64,000 nt of DNA from Klebsiella quasivariicola (GCF_002269255.1 NZ_CP022823.1:3162001-3226000); one strand, 5' to 3'; positions 1 to 8,355 are shown, numbered from the stretch's first letter. Numbers and translations are program-made. The notes: generated by a model from the sequence alone, not told the origin.

Positions 1-552
1 CCAGTTCAGGGGAAGGTAATTATTGGTCCAGATCGAACTCTCAGCAATATGATCATTAATCCAAACCCATGACTTGTCATCGCCTAATCGTACTAATGCG
101 GATGGCTTCAATGCCAGCAACATAAAATTTGATAATAGCAGCATAGTTAACACACAAGAGACAAATACACCAACGTTAGCGATAAATAATGGTTTTATTG
201 CCTTAAGCGTTGATATTTCAAACCATCCTTTCGCGGCTGTGACATGACGAATATCTATATTTTTCTTTTTCGTCCAGTTAATCAGTGACTTGATCTCTTC
301 TTTATTTCTTGCGCCGACATTAAATAAAACATTAAAACGTTCAACATCATTTCTCTCATTGAAATATGCATTTATTTTACCGTCGTGAAACGTTTTCCCT
401 CCCAGGCAGAACTCCCATAGCCGGTTCAATAAAGAATATGCGGATCCTGCCCGTTTCCAGATAAACACTCCTAATAAACCAAAAGTAACAAAAATTAACG
501 CGCTATTTATCAGTCCATCAAAATTCCATATCGAAGAAATTAAACTTTCCAT
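1..552 (-). CDS. Unrecognised membrane protein, 5' part only
   Basis: The minus strand is open from an ATG at 552 to the window edge, giving 184 codons with no stop, so the gene continues beyond base 1. An AGAGGGG ribosome site lies 4 bases before the ATG. The protein starts MESLISSIWNFDG. It has a likely membrane span at about residues 15-32, a polar basic stretch at about 33-118 (including GARNKEEIKSL), and a second span at about 123-148, followed by a Trp-rich tail. I do not recognise a function. It vaguely recalls the DUF6216 group of small enterobacterial membrane proteins, but that is memory only. Base use is clearly more AT-rich than the genes to the right, which suggests transferred DNA. 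Confidence 0.75.
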   Translation of the reverse strand, partial: MESLISSIWNFDGLINSALIFVTFGLLGVFIWKRAGSAYSLLNRLWEFCLGGKTFHDGKINAYFNERNDVERFNVLFNVGARNKEEIKSLINWTKKKNIDIRHVTAAKGWFEISTLKAIKPLFIANVGVFVSCVLTMLLLSNFMLLALKPSALVRLGDDKSWVWINDHIAESSIWTNNYLPLNW

Positions 553-782
553 CTAGCCCCTCTTAATCATCCCGCTAATCGTATGCTCAGCAATCACACC
601 ACAGCATCATTACAAAATAAATATTTTTTAACTGCAACTTTTCTTATCGAGAGCACAAGGTCATTGCCGATATCTTCTTATACGCAGGCCACAACTATAC
701 GTCACGCTCTTCTGCTACTTGAGCCTTACATTCCACCTCAGTGCTGCTACGCTATCTCTGAGAAAATGGCGAAGGAGATATA

Positions 783-1169
783 ATGAAAGTCCTCAATATC
801 CTGATCCGTCGATGCGTGCTGATTGCCCGCTTTGAAGATACCGTTTCGTTCTACGAAAATCTCATCGCGCAGAAGGCAAGGTTGCGTTTCGACTATCCCG
901 AATACGATCTCAAACTGGCGCAGGTGGGTTCCGTGCTTTTAATTGGCGGAACCGAGCAAAGCCTGGCGCCGTTTCGCGCCACCGAGGCCACTTTCCTGGT
1001 AAACGACATTACCGCCTGGGAGAAACATCTGCCTTCCACCGGGGCAACGATTATCAACCCGGTGAAGGCCGTGCCAACCGGCTGGAACATGCTGGTTCGG
1101 CATCCGGATGGCATGGTTGCCGAATACGTTGAGCATCATGATAAAAACCCGGCGGATGAGATCTTCTGA
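783..1169 (+). CDS. VOC (glyoxalase/bleomycin-resistance fold) family protein
   Basis: This 128-residue protein has the length of a two-module VOC domain. It reads FEDTVSFYENLI near the N-terminus and ends HPDGMVAEYVEH, which is the usual closing strand of VOC proteins where a metal-binding Glu often sits. VOC members include glyoxalases, dioxygenases and drug-binding resistance proteins, and the sequence does not tell which applies. The start at 783 has an exceptionally strong ribosome site, AAGGAG with a spacer of 6 bases. The ATG overlaps by one base the stop of a doubtful small ORF at 583-783. No substrate can be inferred from the neighbours: an AT-rich membrane gene lies upstream and convergent mppA downstream. 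Confidence 0.8.
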   Translation: MKVLNILIRRCVLIARFEDTVSFYENLIAQKARLRFDYPEYDLKLAQVGSVLLIGGTEQSLAPFRATEATFLVNDITAWEKHLPSTGATIINPVKAVPTGWNMLVRHPDGMVAEYVEHHDKNPADEIF

Positions 1170-1303
1170 TGCTTCGCGACCAGATGGTAGAACCTGGCAT
1201 CAGTCGGCCATACTGCCAGAAAAGTCATGCTTTCTGCTGTATCGGGAGAAGGAGAGCAGGAGAAACTGGCGCTGCAAGCCGCGCCAGCGCGGAGTTCAGC
1301 GAT

Positions 1304-1328
1304 GGTTGCCTGACATCTTCAGGCAACC
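1304..1328. terminator. Hairpin between VOC gene and mppA
   Basis: A perfect 10-bp stem, GGTTGCCTGA pairing with TCAGGCAACC around a 5-base loop, lies just past the mppA stop on the minus strand and in the convergent space with the VOC gene. There is no uridine run on either side, so it is a candidate transcript-end structure rather than a textbook intrinsic terminator. Confidence 0.45.
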
Positions 1329-1336
1329 ACGACCGG

Positions 1337-2953
1337 TTAGTGCTTCACGATATACATGGTACGGCTGTAGGCCACATCTTCCGGGTTGGTGATCGGGTAG
1401 CCTTTCAGCCACGGCTTAATCAGCCGGCCGTTAGTGTACTGGTAGATCGGCGCGATCGGCGCTTTGACCATAATGATCTTCTCCGCCGCGTTGTAATCGT
1501 CGTTACGCGCTTTGGCCGAATTCTCCACCGCCGCCTGGGCGAGGATTTTGTCGTACGCCGGATCGTTAAAGCGCGAGATATTTCCGCTGTGGGTGGAGGT
1601 CAGCAGCGACAGGAAGGTGGACGGCTCGTTGTAATCCCCTACCCACGAGGCGCGGATCACGTCGAAATTGCCGGTATTACGGCTGTCGATATAGGTTTTC
1701 CACTCCTGGTTCTGCAGTTTCACTTCCACGCCGAGGTTCTTTTTCCACATCGACGCCACCGCGATGGCTATCTTCTGGTGGTTCTCAGAGGTGTTATACA
1801 GCAGCGTCAGCTTCAGCGGACGATTCGGGCCATAGCCGGCGGCAGCCAGCAGGGCTTTCGCCTGGGCATTAAGTTCGGCCTGACTCATGCTCTCAAACTG
1901 CGACGGCTGTGGGGTGAAGCCGGCCGTCACGTCCGGGGTGAAGCGCCAGGCCGGTTTTTCTCCGGTCCCCAGCACCTTCTCCGCCATTACCCGGCGATCG
2001 ATGGTCATACTCAGCGCCAGCCGTACCCGCTCATCCGCCGTCGGCCCCTTTTGGGTATTAAAGGCGTAGTAGTAGGTACCCAGTTGCGGCGGGGTATACA
2101 CCTGCCCCGGAATATCCTTCAATAGCTTCTGATACATATTCTTTGGGAAAGATTCGGTGATATCGATATCGCCAGCGAGATAGCGCTTGGTGGCAGCAGA
2201 CTCCTGGTTGATCGGCACAAAGGTGACCTGCTGGATCACCGTTTTGGCGTTATCCCAGTACTGTGTGTTCGGCACCAGCACCAGTTTTTCATTGACCACG
2301 CGGTCTTTCAGAATATAGGCGCCGTTGCCCACCAGGCTGCCGGGCCGCGTCCAGTTCGCGCCGCTGTCGACATTCGCTTTTTGCACCGGGTAAAAGGCAA
2401 AGCTAGCGGTCAGATTACTAAACCACGGCAGTGGTTTATCCAGCTGCACCCGCAGGGTGTGGGCATCGACGGCGGTGACCCCCAGGGTCTCCGGCGCGGC
2501 TTTACCGTCGATAATGTTCTGTGCGTTAGCGATCCCCGCGAGGGCCGCAAACCAGGCGAACGGCGAGGTGGTTTTCGGATCCACCAGACGCTGCCAGCTA
2601 TAGACGAAATCTTCGGCGGTAACCGGCGTGCCGTCGGACCAGCGGGCGTTATCACGCAGGGTGAAGGTCCAGACGCGGTTATCGTTGCTCTGCCAGCGGG
2701 TCGCCACGCCCGGAACCAGGTTGCCTTTCGCATCCTGATTAACTAAACCTTCAAACAGATCGCGGATCACCTGGATTTCCGGCAGGCCCACCGCTTTGGC
2801 GGGATCTAACGAGGCGGGTTCATCTTTGATATGGCGTACTAACAGCTGTTTTTCCGCCAGTACCGTGCCCGGCGGTACATCCGCCGCCCAGGCCAAAGAA
2901 GATACGCTGGCTAACCACAGCGCGCCGCATGTCAAAGCGACAGGATACTTCAT
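1337..2953 (-). CDS. mppA: Periplasmic murein tripeptide-binding protein MppA
   Basis: This 538-residue protein belongs to solute-binding protein family 5 (OppA type). A signal peptide is visible: MKYPVAL, a hydrophobic core, then AWA before ADVPPG, with cleavage likely after about residue 23. The family signature is present, with EPASLDPAKA near the N-terminus and WSDGTPVTAEDFVYSW in domain I. In E. coli MppA binds L-Ala-gamma-D-Glu-meso-Dap and delivers it to the Opp permease during cell-wall recycling. The call over OppA rests on the setting: the next genes are mpaA and ycjG, which degrade the same peptide. The start has GGGGATCTT before the ATG. In E. coli ycjY and pgrR lie between mpaA and mppA; here the two genes are directly divergent. 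Confidence 0.88.
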   Translation of the reverse strand: MKYPVALTCGALWLASVSSLAWAADVPPGTVLAEKQLLVRHIKDEPASLDPAKAVGLPEIQVIRDLFEGLVNQDAKGNLVPGVATRWQSNDNRVWTFTLRDNARWSDGTPVTAEDFVYSWQRLVDPKTTSPFAWFAALAGIANAQNIIDGKAAPETLGVTAVDAHTLRVQLDKPLPWFSNLTASFAFYPVQKANVDSGANWTRPGSLVGNGAYILKDRVVNEKLVLVPNTQYWDNAKTVIQQVTFVPINQESAATKRYLAGDIDITESFPKNMYQKLLKDIPGQVYTPPQLGTYYYAFNTQKGPTADERVRLALSMTIDRRVMAEKVLGTGEKPAWRFTPDVTAGFTPQPSQFESMSQAELNAQAKALLAAAGYGPNRPLKLTLLYNTSENHQKIAIAVASMWKKNLGVEVKLQNQEWKTYIDSRNTGNFDVIRASWVGDYNEPSTFLSLLTSTHSGNISRFNDPAYDKILAQAAVENSAKARNDDYNAAEKIIMVKAPIAPIYQYTNGRLIKPWLKGYPITNPEDVAYSRTMYIVKH

Positions 2954-3026
2954 AAGATCCCCTTTAAAATGAAAAAAATACCGCCAACAGAGCGATAATT
3001 ATTTGTTTCATCACCTGAAATTGCAA

Positions 3027-3128
3027 ACGACATATGATAGAAAATTGATGTGTCGTCGGATTTCACGCCCCAGGGAATGGGTTTGATCCCGACACACTTT
3101 TCGCCAACACTGAATAATAACGACACAC
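3027..3128. promoter_or_regulatory. Repeated CGACACA-like motifs between mppA and mpaA
   Basis: The 185-bp divergent spacer carries ACGACA at 3027-3032 facing its inverse TGTCGT at 3051-3056. Two direct copies of CGACACAC follow at 3090-3097 and 3121-3128, 31 bases apart. Such a cluster between divergent genes looks like a regulator-binding region. No regulator gene is adjacent, and I cannot name the protein. Confidence 0.35.
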
Positions 3129-3138
3129 AGGAAGCCCT

Positions 3139-3846
3139 ATGTCTATTTCACGCCCTCGCCCGCAGCGCGGCGACTTTCCGCCGGGAACCCGGCAGTACGG
3201 CAGCTCGGAACTGGGCGCGCCGCTGCTGTGGTTTCCTGCGCTGCAGGCCGACAGCTGTAGCGGGCTGATTATTGCCGGCACCCACGGTGATGAGAACTCG
3301 TCGATTGTGACCCTCTCCTGCGCCCTGCGCACCCTGAAACCTGAGCTGCGCCGTCATCACGTGGTGCTGACGGTCAATCCTGACGGCTGCCAGCTCGGGC
3401 TGCGGGCCAACGCCCGTGGCGTTGACCTCAACCGTAACTTTCCAGCCGCTAACTGGAAGCAAGGGGAAACGGTGTACCGCTGGAACAGCGCGGCAGAAGA
3501 GCGAGACGTGGTGCTGTTGACCGGCGAGCAGCCGGGTTCGGAGCGGGAGACCCAGGCGCTGTGCCAGTTGATCCATCAGATCCATCCGGCGTGGGTAGTC
3601 TCCTTTCACGATCCGCTGGCCTGTATCGAAGACCCGGGCCACAGCCCGCTGGGGCGCTGGCTGGCCGACGCCTTCTCCTTGCCGCTGGTGGGTAGCGTGG
3701 GATATGACACGCCGGGCTCCTTTGGCAGCTGGTGCGCCGATATCGGACTCCCCTGCATCACCGCCGAGTTTCCGCCGGTCTCCGCCGACGAGGCAACAGA
3801 GCGTTACCTGCCGGCGATGACCGATTTGCTGCGCTGGCAGGCTTAA
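3139..3846 (+). CDS. mpaA: Murein peptide amidase MpaA (gamma-D-Glu-Dap carboxypeptidase)
   Basis: This 235-residue cytoplasmic zinc carboxypeptidase belongs to the M14 family. It cleaves the gamma-D-Glu-meso-Dap bond of recycled murein tripeptide, releasing Dap and L-Ala-D-Glu. Visible zinc and catalytic positions are H49 and E52 in GTHGDE, H157 in VSFHDP and E210 in ITAEFPP. The motif NPDGCQLGLRANARGVDLNRN at about 80-100 is typical of the family. The start has AGGAAG 5 bases before the ATG. The gene diverges from mppA. Its stop overlaps that of convergent ycjG within the palindrome TTAA. YcjG then acts on the released L-Ala-D-Glu. Confidence 0.9.
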   Translation: MSISRPRPQRGDFPPGTRQYGSSELGAPLLWFPALQADSCSGLIIAGTHGDENSSIVTLSCALRTLKPELRRHHVVLTVNPDGCQLGLRANARGVDLNRNFPAANWKQGETVYRWNSAAEERDVVLLTGEQPGSERETQALCQLIHQIHPAWVVSFHDPLACIEDPGHSPLGRWLADAFSLPLVGSVGYDTPGSFGSWCADIGLPCITAEFPPVSADEATERYLPAMTDLLRWQA

Positions 3847-4808
3847 AGATGAAGCACGCCGGTGCTGAACCGCAGCGCCGGCTCGATGTCCACCGCCAGC
3901 CATGTCGGTCCATCGAGATCGGCAAAGCGCGCCAGCGGCGCCAGGGGGAGCGCGGCGGCGATCCCGCGCGAGGTGCAGAGCATACAGCCCAGCATCCGTT
4001 CAAAGCCCTGCCGTTCCGCCTCCCCGGCCAGGGCCAGCGCTTCGGTCAGGCCGCCCGTTTTATCCAGTTTGATGTTGACCATCTCATACCGTCCGCGCAG
4101 CCGCGGCAGGCTCTCCCGGGTATGGCAGCTCTCATCGGCGCAAATCGGCAGCGGATGAACGAAGTTTTCCAGCGCCGCGTCGGCGTCGGCAGGGAGCGGC
4201 TGCTCGAGCATCGCCACGCCGAGGTCTGCCAGCAGCTGACAGCGCGCCGCCAGCCCCTCGCTGTGCCAGGACTCATTGGCGTCGACAATCAGCGTGGCCT
4301 GCGGTGCCGCCTGGCGGATAGCGATTAGCCGCTCGCTGATCAGCCGGTCGTCAAGCTTCACCTTCAACAGCTGAGCCCCCTTCTGCCACAGCGCCGCGGC
4401 GCTGGCCGCCATCTGGTCCGCCGTGCCAATCACCACCGTCTGAGCGGTGATTACCCGGTTAGGTAACGCCACGCCCAACAGCTGGGGCAAGGTTTTGCCT
4501 TCGCGTCGCGCCTGCAGATCCCACAGCGCGCAGTCAATGGCATTGCGCGCGGCGCCTGCCGGCAGCAACCGCTGCAGCTGTTCGCGGGTGAGGCCCGCCT
4601 CCAGCTGCTCGCCGATCGCCATCACCTGGGCCATCACCGAGGCGATACTCTCGCCATAGCGGGGATACGGTGTGCATTCGCCCACCCCTTTCACGCCGTC
4701 CTCTTCCAGTTCCACCACCACCACTTTTGCTTCGCTGCGGCTGCCGCGGGCGATCACAAAGGGGGTATGTAGCGGCCAGGCTTCCTCGTACACTCGCACG
4801 TTGCGCAT
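3843..4808 (-). CDS. ycjG: L-Ala-D/L-Glu epimerase YcjG
   Basis: This enolase-superfamily protein (muconate-lactonizing type) has 321 residues from the ATG at 4808. That start gives MRNVRVYEEAWPLHTPF, matching the E. coli N-terminus, and has GAGGA about 8 bases upstream. A longer open frame reaches 4871 but lacks such support. It epimerises L-Ala-D-Glu to L-Ala-L-Glu for peptidase degradation during murein recycling. Superfamily residues are visible in order: LKVKLDD (Lys acid/base), IVDANES and LEQPLP (metal Asp and Glu), CADESCH (metal Asp) and NIKLDKTGG (second Lys). It diverges from tpx, with 102 bases between them. Confidence 0.9.
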   Translation of the reverse strand: MRNVRVYEEAWPLHTPFVIARGSRSEAKVVVVELEEDGVKGVGECTPYPRYGESIASVMAQVMAIGEQLEAGLTREQLQRLLPAGAARNAIDCALWDLQARREGKTLPQLLGVALPNRVITAQTVVIGTADQMAASAAALWQKGAQLLKVKLDDRLISERLIAIRQAAPQATLIVDANESWHSEGLAARCQLLADLGVAMLEQPLPADADAALENFVHPLPICADESCHTRESLPRLRGRYEMVNIKLDKTGGLTEALALAGEAERQGFERMLGCMLCTSRGIAAALPLAPLARFADLDGPTWLAVDIEPALRFSTGVLHL

Positions 4809-4910
4809 TCCCTTGTCCTCACAGGTAGATGTTAAATAGGGTTTGCCGTGTAGCTGGCGGATGTCATACACTACTCGCGACGTTAACTATATGTAAACAG
4901 GAAGATAACC

Positions 4911-5417
4911 ATGTCACAAACCGTGCATTTCCAGGGCAACCCCGTTTCTGTTCAGGGCACCATTCCGCAGGCAGGCGCTAAAGCGCAGCCGTTTACGCTG
5001 GTCGCCAAAGATCTCTCTGACGTCGCGCTGAGCCAGTACGCCGGCAAACGTAAAGTACTAAATATTTTCCCGAGCATTGATACCGGCGTGTGTGCCGCAT
5101 CAGTGCGTAAATTCAACCAGCTGGCCGCTGAACTGGACAACACCGTGGTGCTGTGCATTTCCGCTGACCTGCCGTTCGCCCAGTCCCGCTTCTGCGGCGC
5201 GGAAGGCCTGAGCAACGTGGTGACCCTTTCCACGCTGCGCGGCGCGTCCTTCCTGGCTGACTACGGCGTCACTATCGCCACAGGTCCGCTGGCAGGCCTG
5301 GCCGCTCGCGCCGTGGTCGTTATCGATGAGAACGATCAGGTCGTCTACAGCCAGCTGGTGAACGAAATCACCGAAGAGCCGGACTACGACGCCGCGCTGG
5401 CCGCCCTGAAAGCCTGA
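4911..5417 (+). CDS. tpx: Thiol peroxidase Tpx
   Basis: This is a 168-residue atypical 2-Cys peroxiredoxin, the same length as E. coli Tpx. It reduces alkyl hydroperoxides using thioredoxin. The peroxidatic cysteine is C61 in SIDTGVC, the resolving cysteine is C95 in SRFCGAE, and the third conserved cysteine is C82. The start ATG follows AGGAAGATAACC. A strong terminator follows at 5466. In E. coli tpx is convergent with tyrR; here a permease gene lies between them. Confidence 0.96.
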   Translation: MSQTVHFQGNPVSVQGTIPQAGAKAQPFTLVAKDLSDVALSQYAGKRKVLNIFPSIDTGVCAASVRKFNQLAAELDNTVVLCISADLPFAQSRFCGAEGLSNVVTLSTLRGASFLADYGVTIATGPLAGLAARAVVVIDENDQVVYSQLVNEITEEPDYDAALAALKA

Positions 5418-5465
5418 TAACAGACGGCCCGGGCGCATCGCGCCTGCGGACATCCGCTCTGCCCG

Positions 5466-5489
5466 GCCCTCGCTCTGCGAGGGCTTTTT
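5466..5489 (+). terminator. tpx terminator
   Basis: An 8-bp perfect stem GCCCTCGC/GCGAGGGC with a TCT loop is followed by TTTTT. The T run overlaps the stop codon of the convergent permease gene at 5488. Confidence 0.9.
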
Positions 5490-6540
5490 ATTGCCGCGGC
5501 GCATAGCGGGAGATGGCCCGCGCCATCGCCGGGCCGGTCAGCAAAATGGTAAACAGCCGCAGCGTCTGGAGCGCCATAATAAACGACATATCCGCCCGGG
5601 TACCGGCGGCGATAATCGCCACCGTGTCCAGCCCGCCAGGGCTGGTCGCCAGATAGGCGGTCATAAAGTCCATCTGCAGAATGTGGGTCAGGCCGAGGGC
5701 CATCAGGGCACACATCAGGATCAGCCCAAGGATGGAGGCGATAATCTGCGGTAGCGTCTTCAGCGCCAGCAGAAAAATAGCTTTGTTAAACTGAAGACCG
5801 ACCGTCCAGCCGAGCACCGCATAGGCCATCGCCAGCAGCCACTCCGGCAGCTCCAGCATCACCCAGCCGTTCCCCTGCGCCAGCGCGCCAAGCAGCATCG
5901 GCAACAGCATGGCCCCGGAGGGGATGCGCAGCCGCATGCCCAACCAACAGGCTAGCGCCGTCAGCAGCAACGTGAAAGGGAAATTCAGGGTCAACGATGG
6001 AAACCAGACAATATCCTGAGCCATTGCCTGCGCTTCATTGCCCAACGCATAACGCACCACCAGCGCCGCCGCGCCGACGACAAACAGCACCCGCAGATAC
6101 TGCATCAGCGCCACCAGCCGCACATCGGCCCCGTACTCCTGGGCCATCACCACCATTGCCGACGCGCCGCCGGGAGAACTTCCCCAGGCGCCGGTGGCGC
6201 CGGGCAGCGCGCTGTAGCGGACCAGCAGCCAGCCGGTAAGGCCGCTGATCGCCAGGGTGGTCAACAGGATCGCCAGCACCAGCGCCCAGTTGCTGAACAG
6301 CACGCTAAAAACTGAGGGGTTGATCGCCCGGGCGATCATGCAGCCGACAATAGCCTGCGCCGCCAGGTAACAAGCGCGGGGGATCTGCAGCTTCACCCCG
6401 CGCAGGCTCAATATAATGCCGGCGATGAGCGGCCCCAGCAGCAGCGCCGCCGGCAGATGAAGTCGTAACAGCAGCGCGGAGAAGAGAACAGAGAGCAGCA
6501 GCAATGTTAGCCATTGCCCAATCGCGAGACGCGACGCCAA
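5488..6540 (-). CDS. abrB: AbrB-family inner-membrane protein
   Basis: This is a 350-residue, almost wholly hydrophobic protein with about ten predicted spans. It carries twin GAWGSSPGGASAMVVMAQ and AYLATSPGGLDTVAIIAAG motifs, the hallmark of the AbrB/ammonia-monooxygenase-like permease family (two repeats). It closely resembles E. coli AbrB as I recall it. The E. coli name comes from suspected regulation of aidB, but the protein looks like a transporter; its substrate is unknown. In E. coli abrB is elsewhere on the chromosome, so its place between tpx and tyrR is a lineage difference. It is convergent with tpx and reads in the same direction as tyrR. Confidence 0.78.
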   Translation of the reverse strand: MASRLAIGQWLTLLLLSVLFSALLLRLHLPAALLLGPLIAGIILSLRGVKLQIPRACYLAAQAIVGCMIARAINPSVFSVLFSNWALVLAILLTTLAISGLTGWLLVRYSALPGATGAWGSSPGGASAMVVMAQEYGADVRLVALMQYLRVLFVVGAAALVVRYALGNEAQAMAQDIVWFPSLTLNFPFTLLLTALACWLGMRLRIPSGAMLLPMLLGALAQGNGWVMLELPEWLLAMAYAVLGWTVGLQFNKAIFLLALKTLPQIIASILGLILMCALMALGLTHILQMDFMTAYLATSPGGLDTVAIIAAGTRADMSFIMALQTLRLFTILLTGPAMARAISRYAPRQ

Positions 6541-6567
6541 GATGCACCACCCCGGAAAAAGAATTAA

Positions 6568-6632
6568 AAAACCAGTATATACAGGTTTTGCCCGCTTTGC
6601 AGGCCGGGATGCCGGCGACGAGGGTCGCCGGC
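6568..6632 (-). terminator. Hairpins downstream of tyrR
   Basis: Two structures follow the tyrR stop. A 9-bp stem GCCGGCGAC/GTCGCCGGC spans 6611-6632. Beyond it is a near-perfect 22-bp palindrome at 6568-6589, with arms AAAACC/GGTTTT around GTATATAC. On the minus strand the second ends in a run of six T, so together they probably end tyrR transcription just before abrB. Confidence 0.55.
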
Positions 6633-6641
6633 CGGGCGGGA

Positions 6642-8183
6642 TTATTCGTCGCCCTTTTTCTGGCTCAGACCATATTCGCGCAATTTGTTAGCGATGGCGG
6701 TATGCGACACCCCCAGACGTTTCGCCAGCTTACGGGTGCTGGGGTAGCTGCGATACAGTTGGGTCAGCACCGAACGCTCAAAGCGGCGGGTGATGTCGTC
6801 CAGCGACCCTTCCATCGCCTCCTCACCCACTGGCAGCGACGCGACGTCATGGTCCGGCAGCAGAATGTCCTGCGGACGCAGCTCGAATCCTTCCAGCTGA
6901 GTCAGCGCGCGATAGACGGCATTCTTCAACTGGCGAACGTTGCCGGGCCAGCTGTAGCGGGTGAGCACCGTACTGAGATCGGCGGAGAGCTTCGGCCGCG
7001 GGACCCCCTGCTCATCAGCAAAGCGGGCCACGAACAGCTCCGTCAGCGGCATAATGTCCTGCGGGCAGTCGCGCAGCGGCGGCAGATACAGCGTCAGGAC
7101 GTTGAGGCGATAGTAGAGATCTTCACGGAACAGCCCTTTCTGCACCAGCTCGACCAGGTTTTTCTGCGTCGCGCAGATCACCCGCACATCGACGTGCACT
7201 TCATGATCCTCGCCAACGCGGCGGAAGGTGCCGTCGTTGAGGAAGCGCAGCAGCTTAGTCTGCATTCGCGGCGACATCTCGCCAATTTCATCCAGCAGCA
7301 CCGAGCCGCCGTTGGCCTGCTCGAAGAAGCCTTTTTTACCCTGCAGGGCGTCGCCAAACAGCTCACTCTCGACGGCATCTTCAGGAATAGAGCCGCAGTT
7401 GAGCGCCAGATAGGGTTTGCCCGCCCGCGGGCTGGCCAGATGACAGGCATGCGCCAGCAGATCTTTACCGGTACCGGTGTCGCCGACAATCAGCAGCGGC
7501 GCGCTGAGCATCGCCAGCTTGCGCGCCTGCTCCACCACGTGGCGCATTTTCGGTCCCACCGCAAGGATCTGGCTGAAGGCGCTGGTGTCCTGGCTGGTCA
7601 TGGTCTGCAGCTGGCGTCCCATGCGTACGGTTGAGCGCAGCATCGCCACGGCGCCAGTGAGCACCCGTTCGTTATGTTCCCCTTCCAGATAGACCGGGGT
7701 CACTTCCAGCAGGAAATTCTGACCATTCACCACCACATGCTCCGCCAGCGTCTCCTGCGGGCTGCTCTCCAGCCAGCGCTGGGCGTTAAAATCGGCGATC
7801 AACTGCGCCACCGGGTGGTTACGCAGCTTCGCCTGGCTTTGACCAAACAGCAAACAGCTGGCGGGGTTGGCCAGTTCCACCCTGCCTTTGGTATCCAGCG
7901 ACAGCACCGGCTCCGGCATCGCCACCAGCAGGGCGCTGAGCGCCAGGTGTTCGCGTTCAGACGGCATCCACGGCACAGTGCGCACGTCGGTTACGCCAGC
8001 GATTCGGCGGATCTCCGCCATCAGGCTGCTGAAAGTGGCGAACTCCAGTTCGGCGAAATTGAGGTAAATTCGGCCAATAGGGTCAATATCGATACCGCGC
8101 AGGTCAATGCCGCGCAGCACCAGCAAATCGAGCAATTCACGAGTCAGACCGAGACGGTCTTCACAAAAGACTTCAAGACGCAT
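6642..8183 (-). CDS. tyrR: Aromatic amino-acid regulator TyrR
   Basis: From the ATG at 8183 (MRLEVFCEDRLGLTREL) the protein has 513 residues, equal to E. coli TyrR. A GTG 12 bases upstream is possible but less well placed. Domains in order are an N-terminal ACT domain (about 1-75), a PAS domain (about 80-190), an AAA+ module with Walker A GDTGTGKD and Walker B GGSVLLDEIGE, and a C-terminal helix-turn-helix (TRKLAKRLGVSHTAIANKL). The GAFTGA loop of sigma-54 activators is absent (ELFGDALQGKKGFFEQ), as expected because TyrR works with sigma-70. With Tyr, Phe or Trp as ligands it controls aro, tyr and transport genes. A TyrR box upstream indicates autorepression. Confidence 0.96.
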   Translation of the reverse strand: MRLEVFCEDRLGLTRELLDLLVLRGIDLRGIDIDPIGRIYLNFAELEFATFSSLMAEIRRIAGVTDVRTVPWMPSEREHLALSALLVAMPEPVLSLDTKGRVELANPASCLLFGQSQAKLRNHPVAQLIADFNAQRWLESSPQETLAEHVVVNGQNFLLEVTPVYLEGEHNERVLTGAVAMLRSTVRMGRQLQTMTSQDTSAFSQILAVGPKMRHVVEQARKLAMLSAPLLIVGDTGTGKDLLAHACHLASPRAGKPYLALNCGSIPEDAVESELFGDALQGKKGFFEQANGGSVLLDEIGEMSPRMQTKLLRFLNDGTFRRVGEDHEVHVDVRVICATQKNLVELVQKGLFREDLYYRLNVLTLYLPPLRDCPQDIMPLTELFVARFADEQGVPRPKLSADLSTVLTRYSWPGNVRQLKNAVYRALTQLEGFELRPQDILLPDHDVASLPVGEEAMEGSLDDITRRFERSVLTQLYRSYPSTRKLAKRLGVSHTAIANKLREYGLSQKKGDE

Positions 8184-8252
8184 GGGAGTGTTCACCCTAA
8201 AAGTGCCAATGACGGGAGAATAATAGGCCAGGAATGGGTTTTCGGGAAGCTA

Positions 8253-8274
8253 ACTGTCAACAATTATTGACAGT
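8253..8274. promoter_or_regulatory. TyrR box upstream of tyrR
   Basis: A perfect inverted repeat ACTGTCAA-N6-TTGACAGT lies about 70 bases upstream of the tyrR start. It fits the TyrR box pattern TGTNAA-N6-TTNACA, and tyrR is known to be autoregulated in E. coli, so this is probably the autoregulatory operator. Confidence 0.75.
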
Positions 8275-8326
8275 ATGGCGGAAAAATGGGCGTTGCGCCG
8301 TAAAGTCAGGCGGTCAGGGGTTAAAT

Positions 8327-8346
8327 CACCGGCCAGGGGGCCGGTG
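8327..8346 (-). terminator. Hairpin after GH4 gene
   Basis: An 8-bp stem CACCGGCC/GGCCGGTG with a 4-base loop lies 9 bases past the GH4 stop. On the minus strand it is followed by ATTT, a weak tail. Confidence 0.55.
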
Positions 8347-8355
8347 AGTCTCGGG

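Noticed and set aside
583..783. 66-codon plus-strand ORF whose stop overlaps the VOC gene start
   Set aside because: No ribosome site before its ATG, no recognisable motif, and AT-rich chance composition; the one-base overlap alone does not support it.
1169..2125. 318-codon ORF opposite mppA
   Set aside because: It lies antisense to mppA over its length and has Arg/His-rich shadow composition without any family motif.
6568..6589. Possible LexA box in the GTATATAC palindrome downstream of tyrR
   Set aside because: The CTG-N10-CAG spacing needed for LexA is not met.
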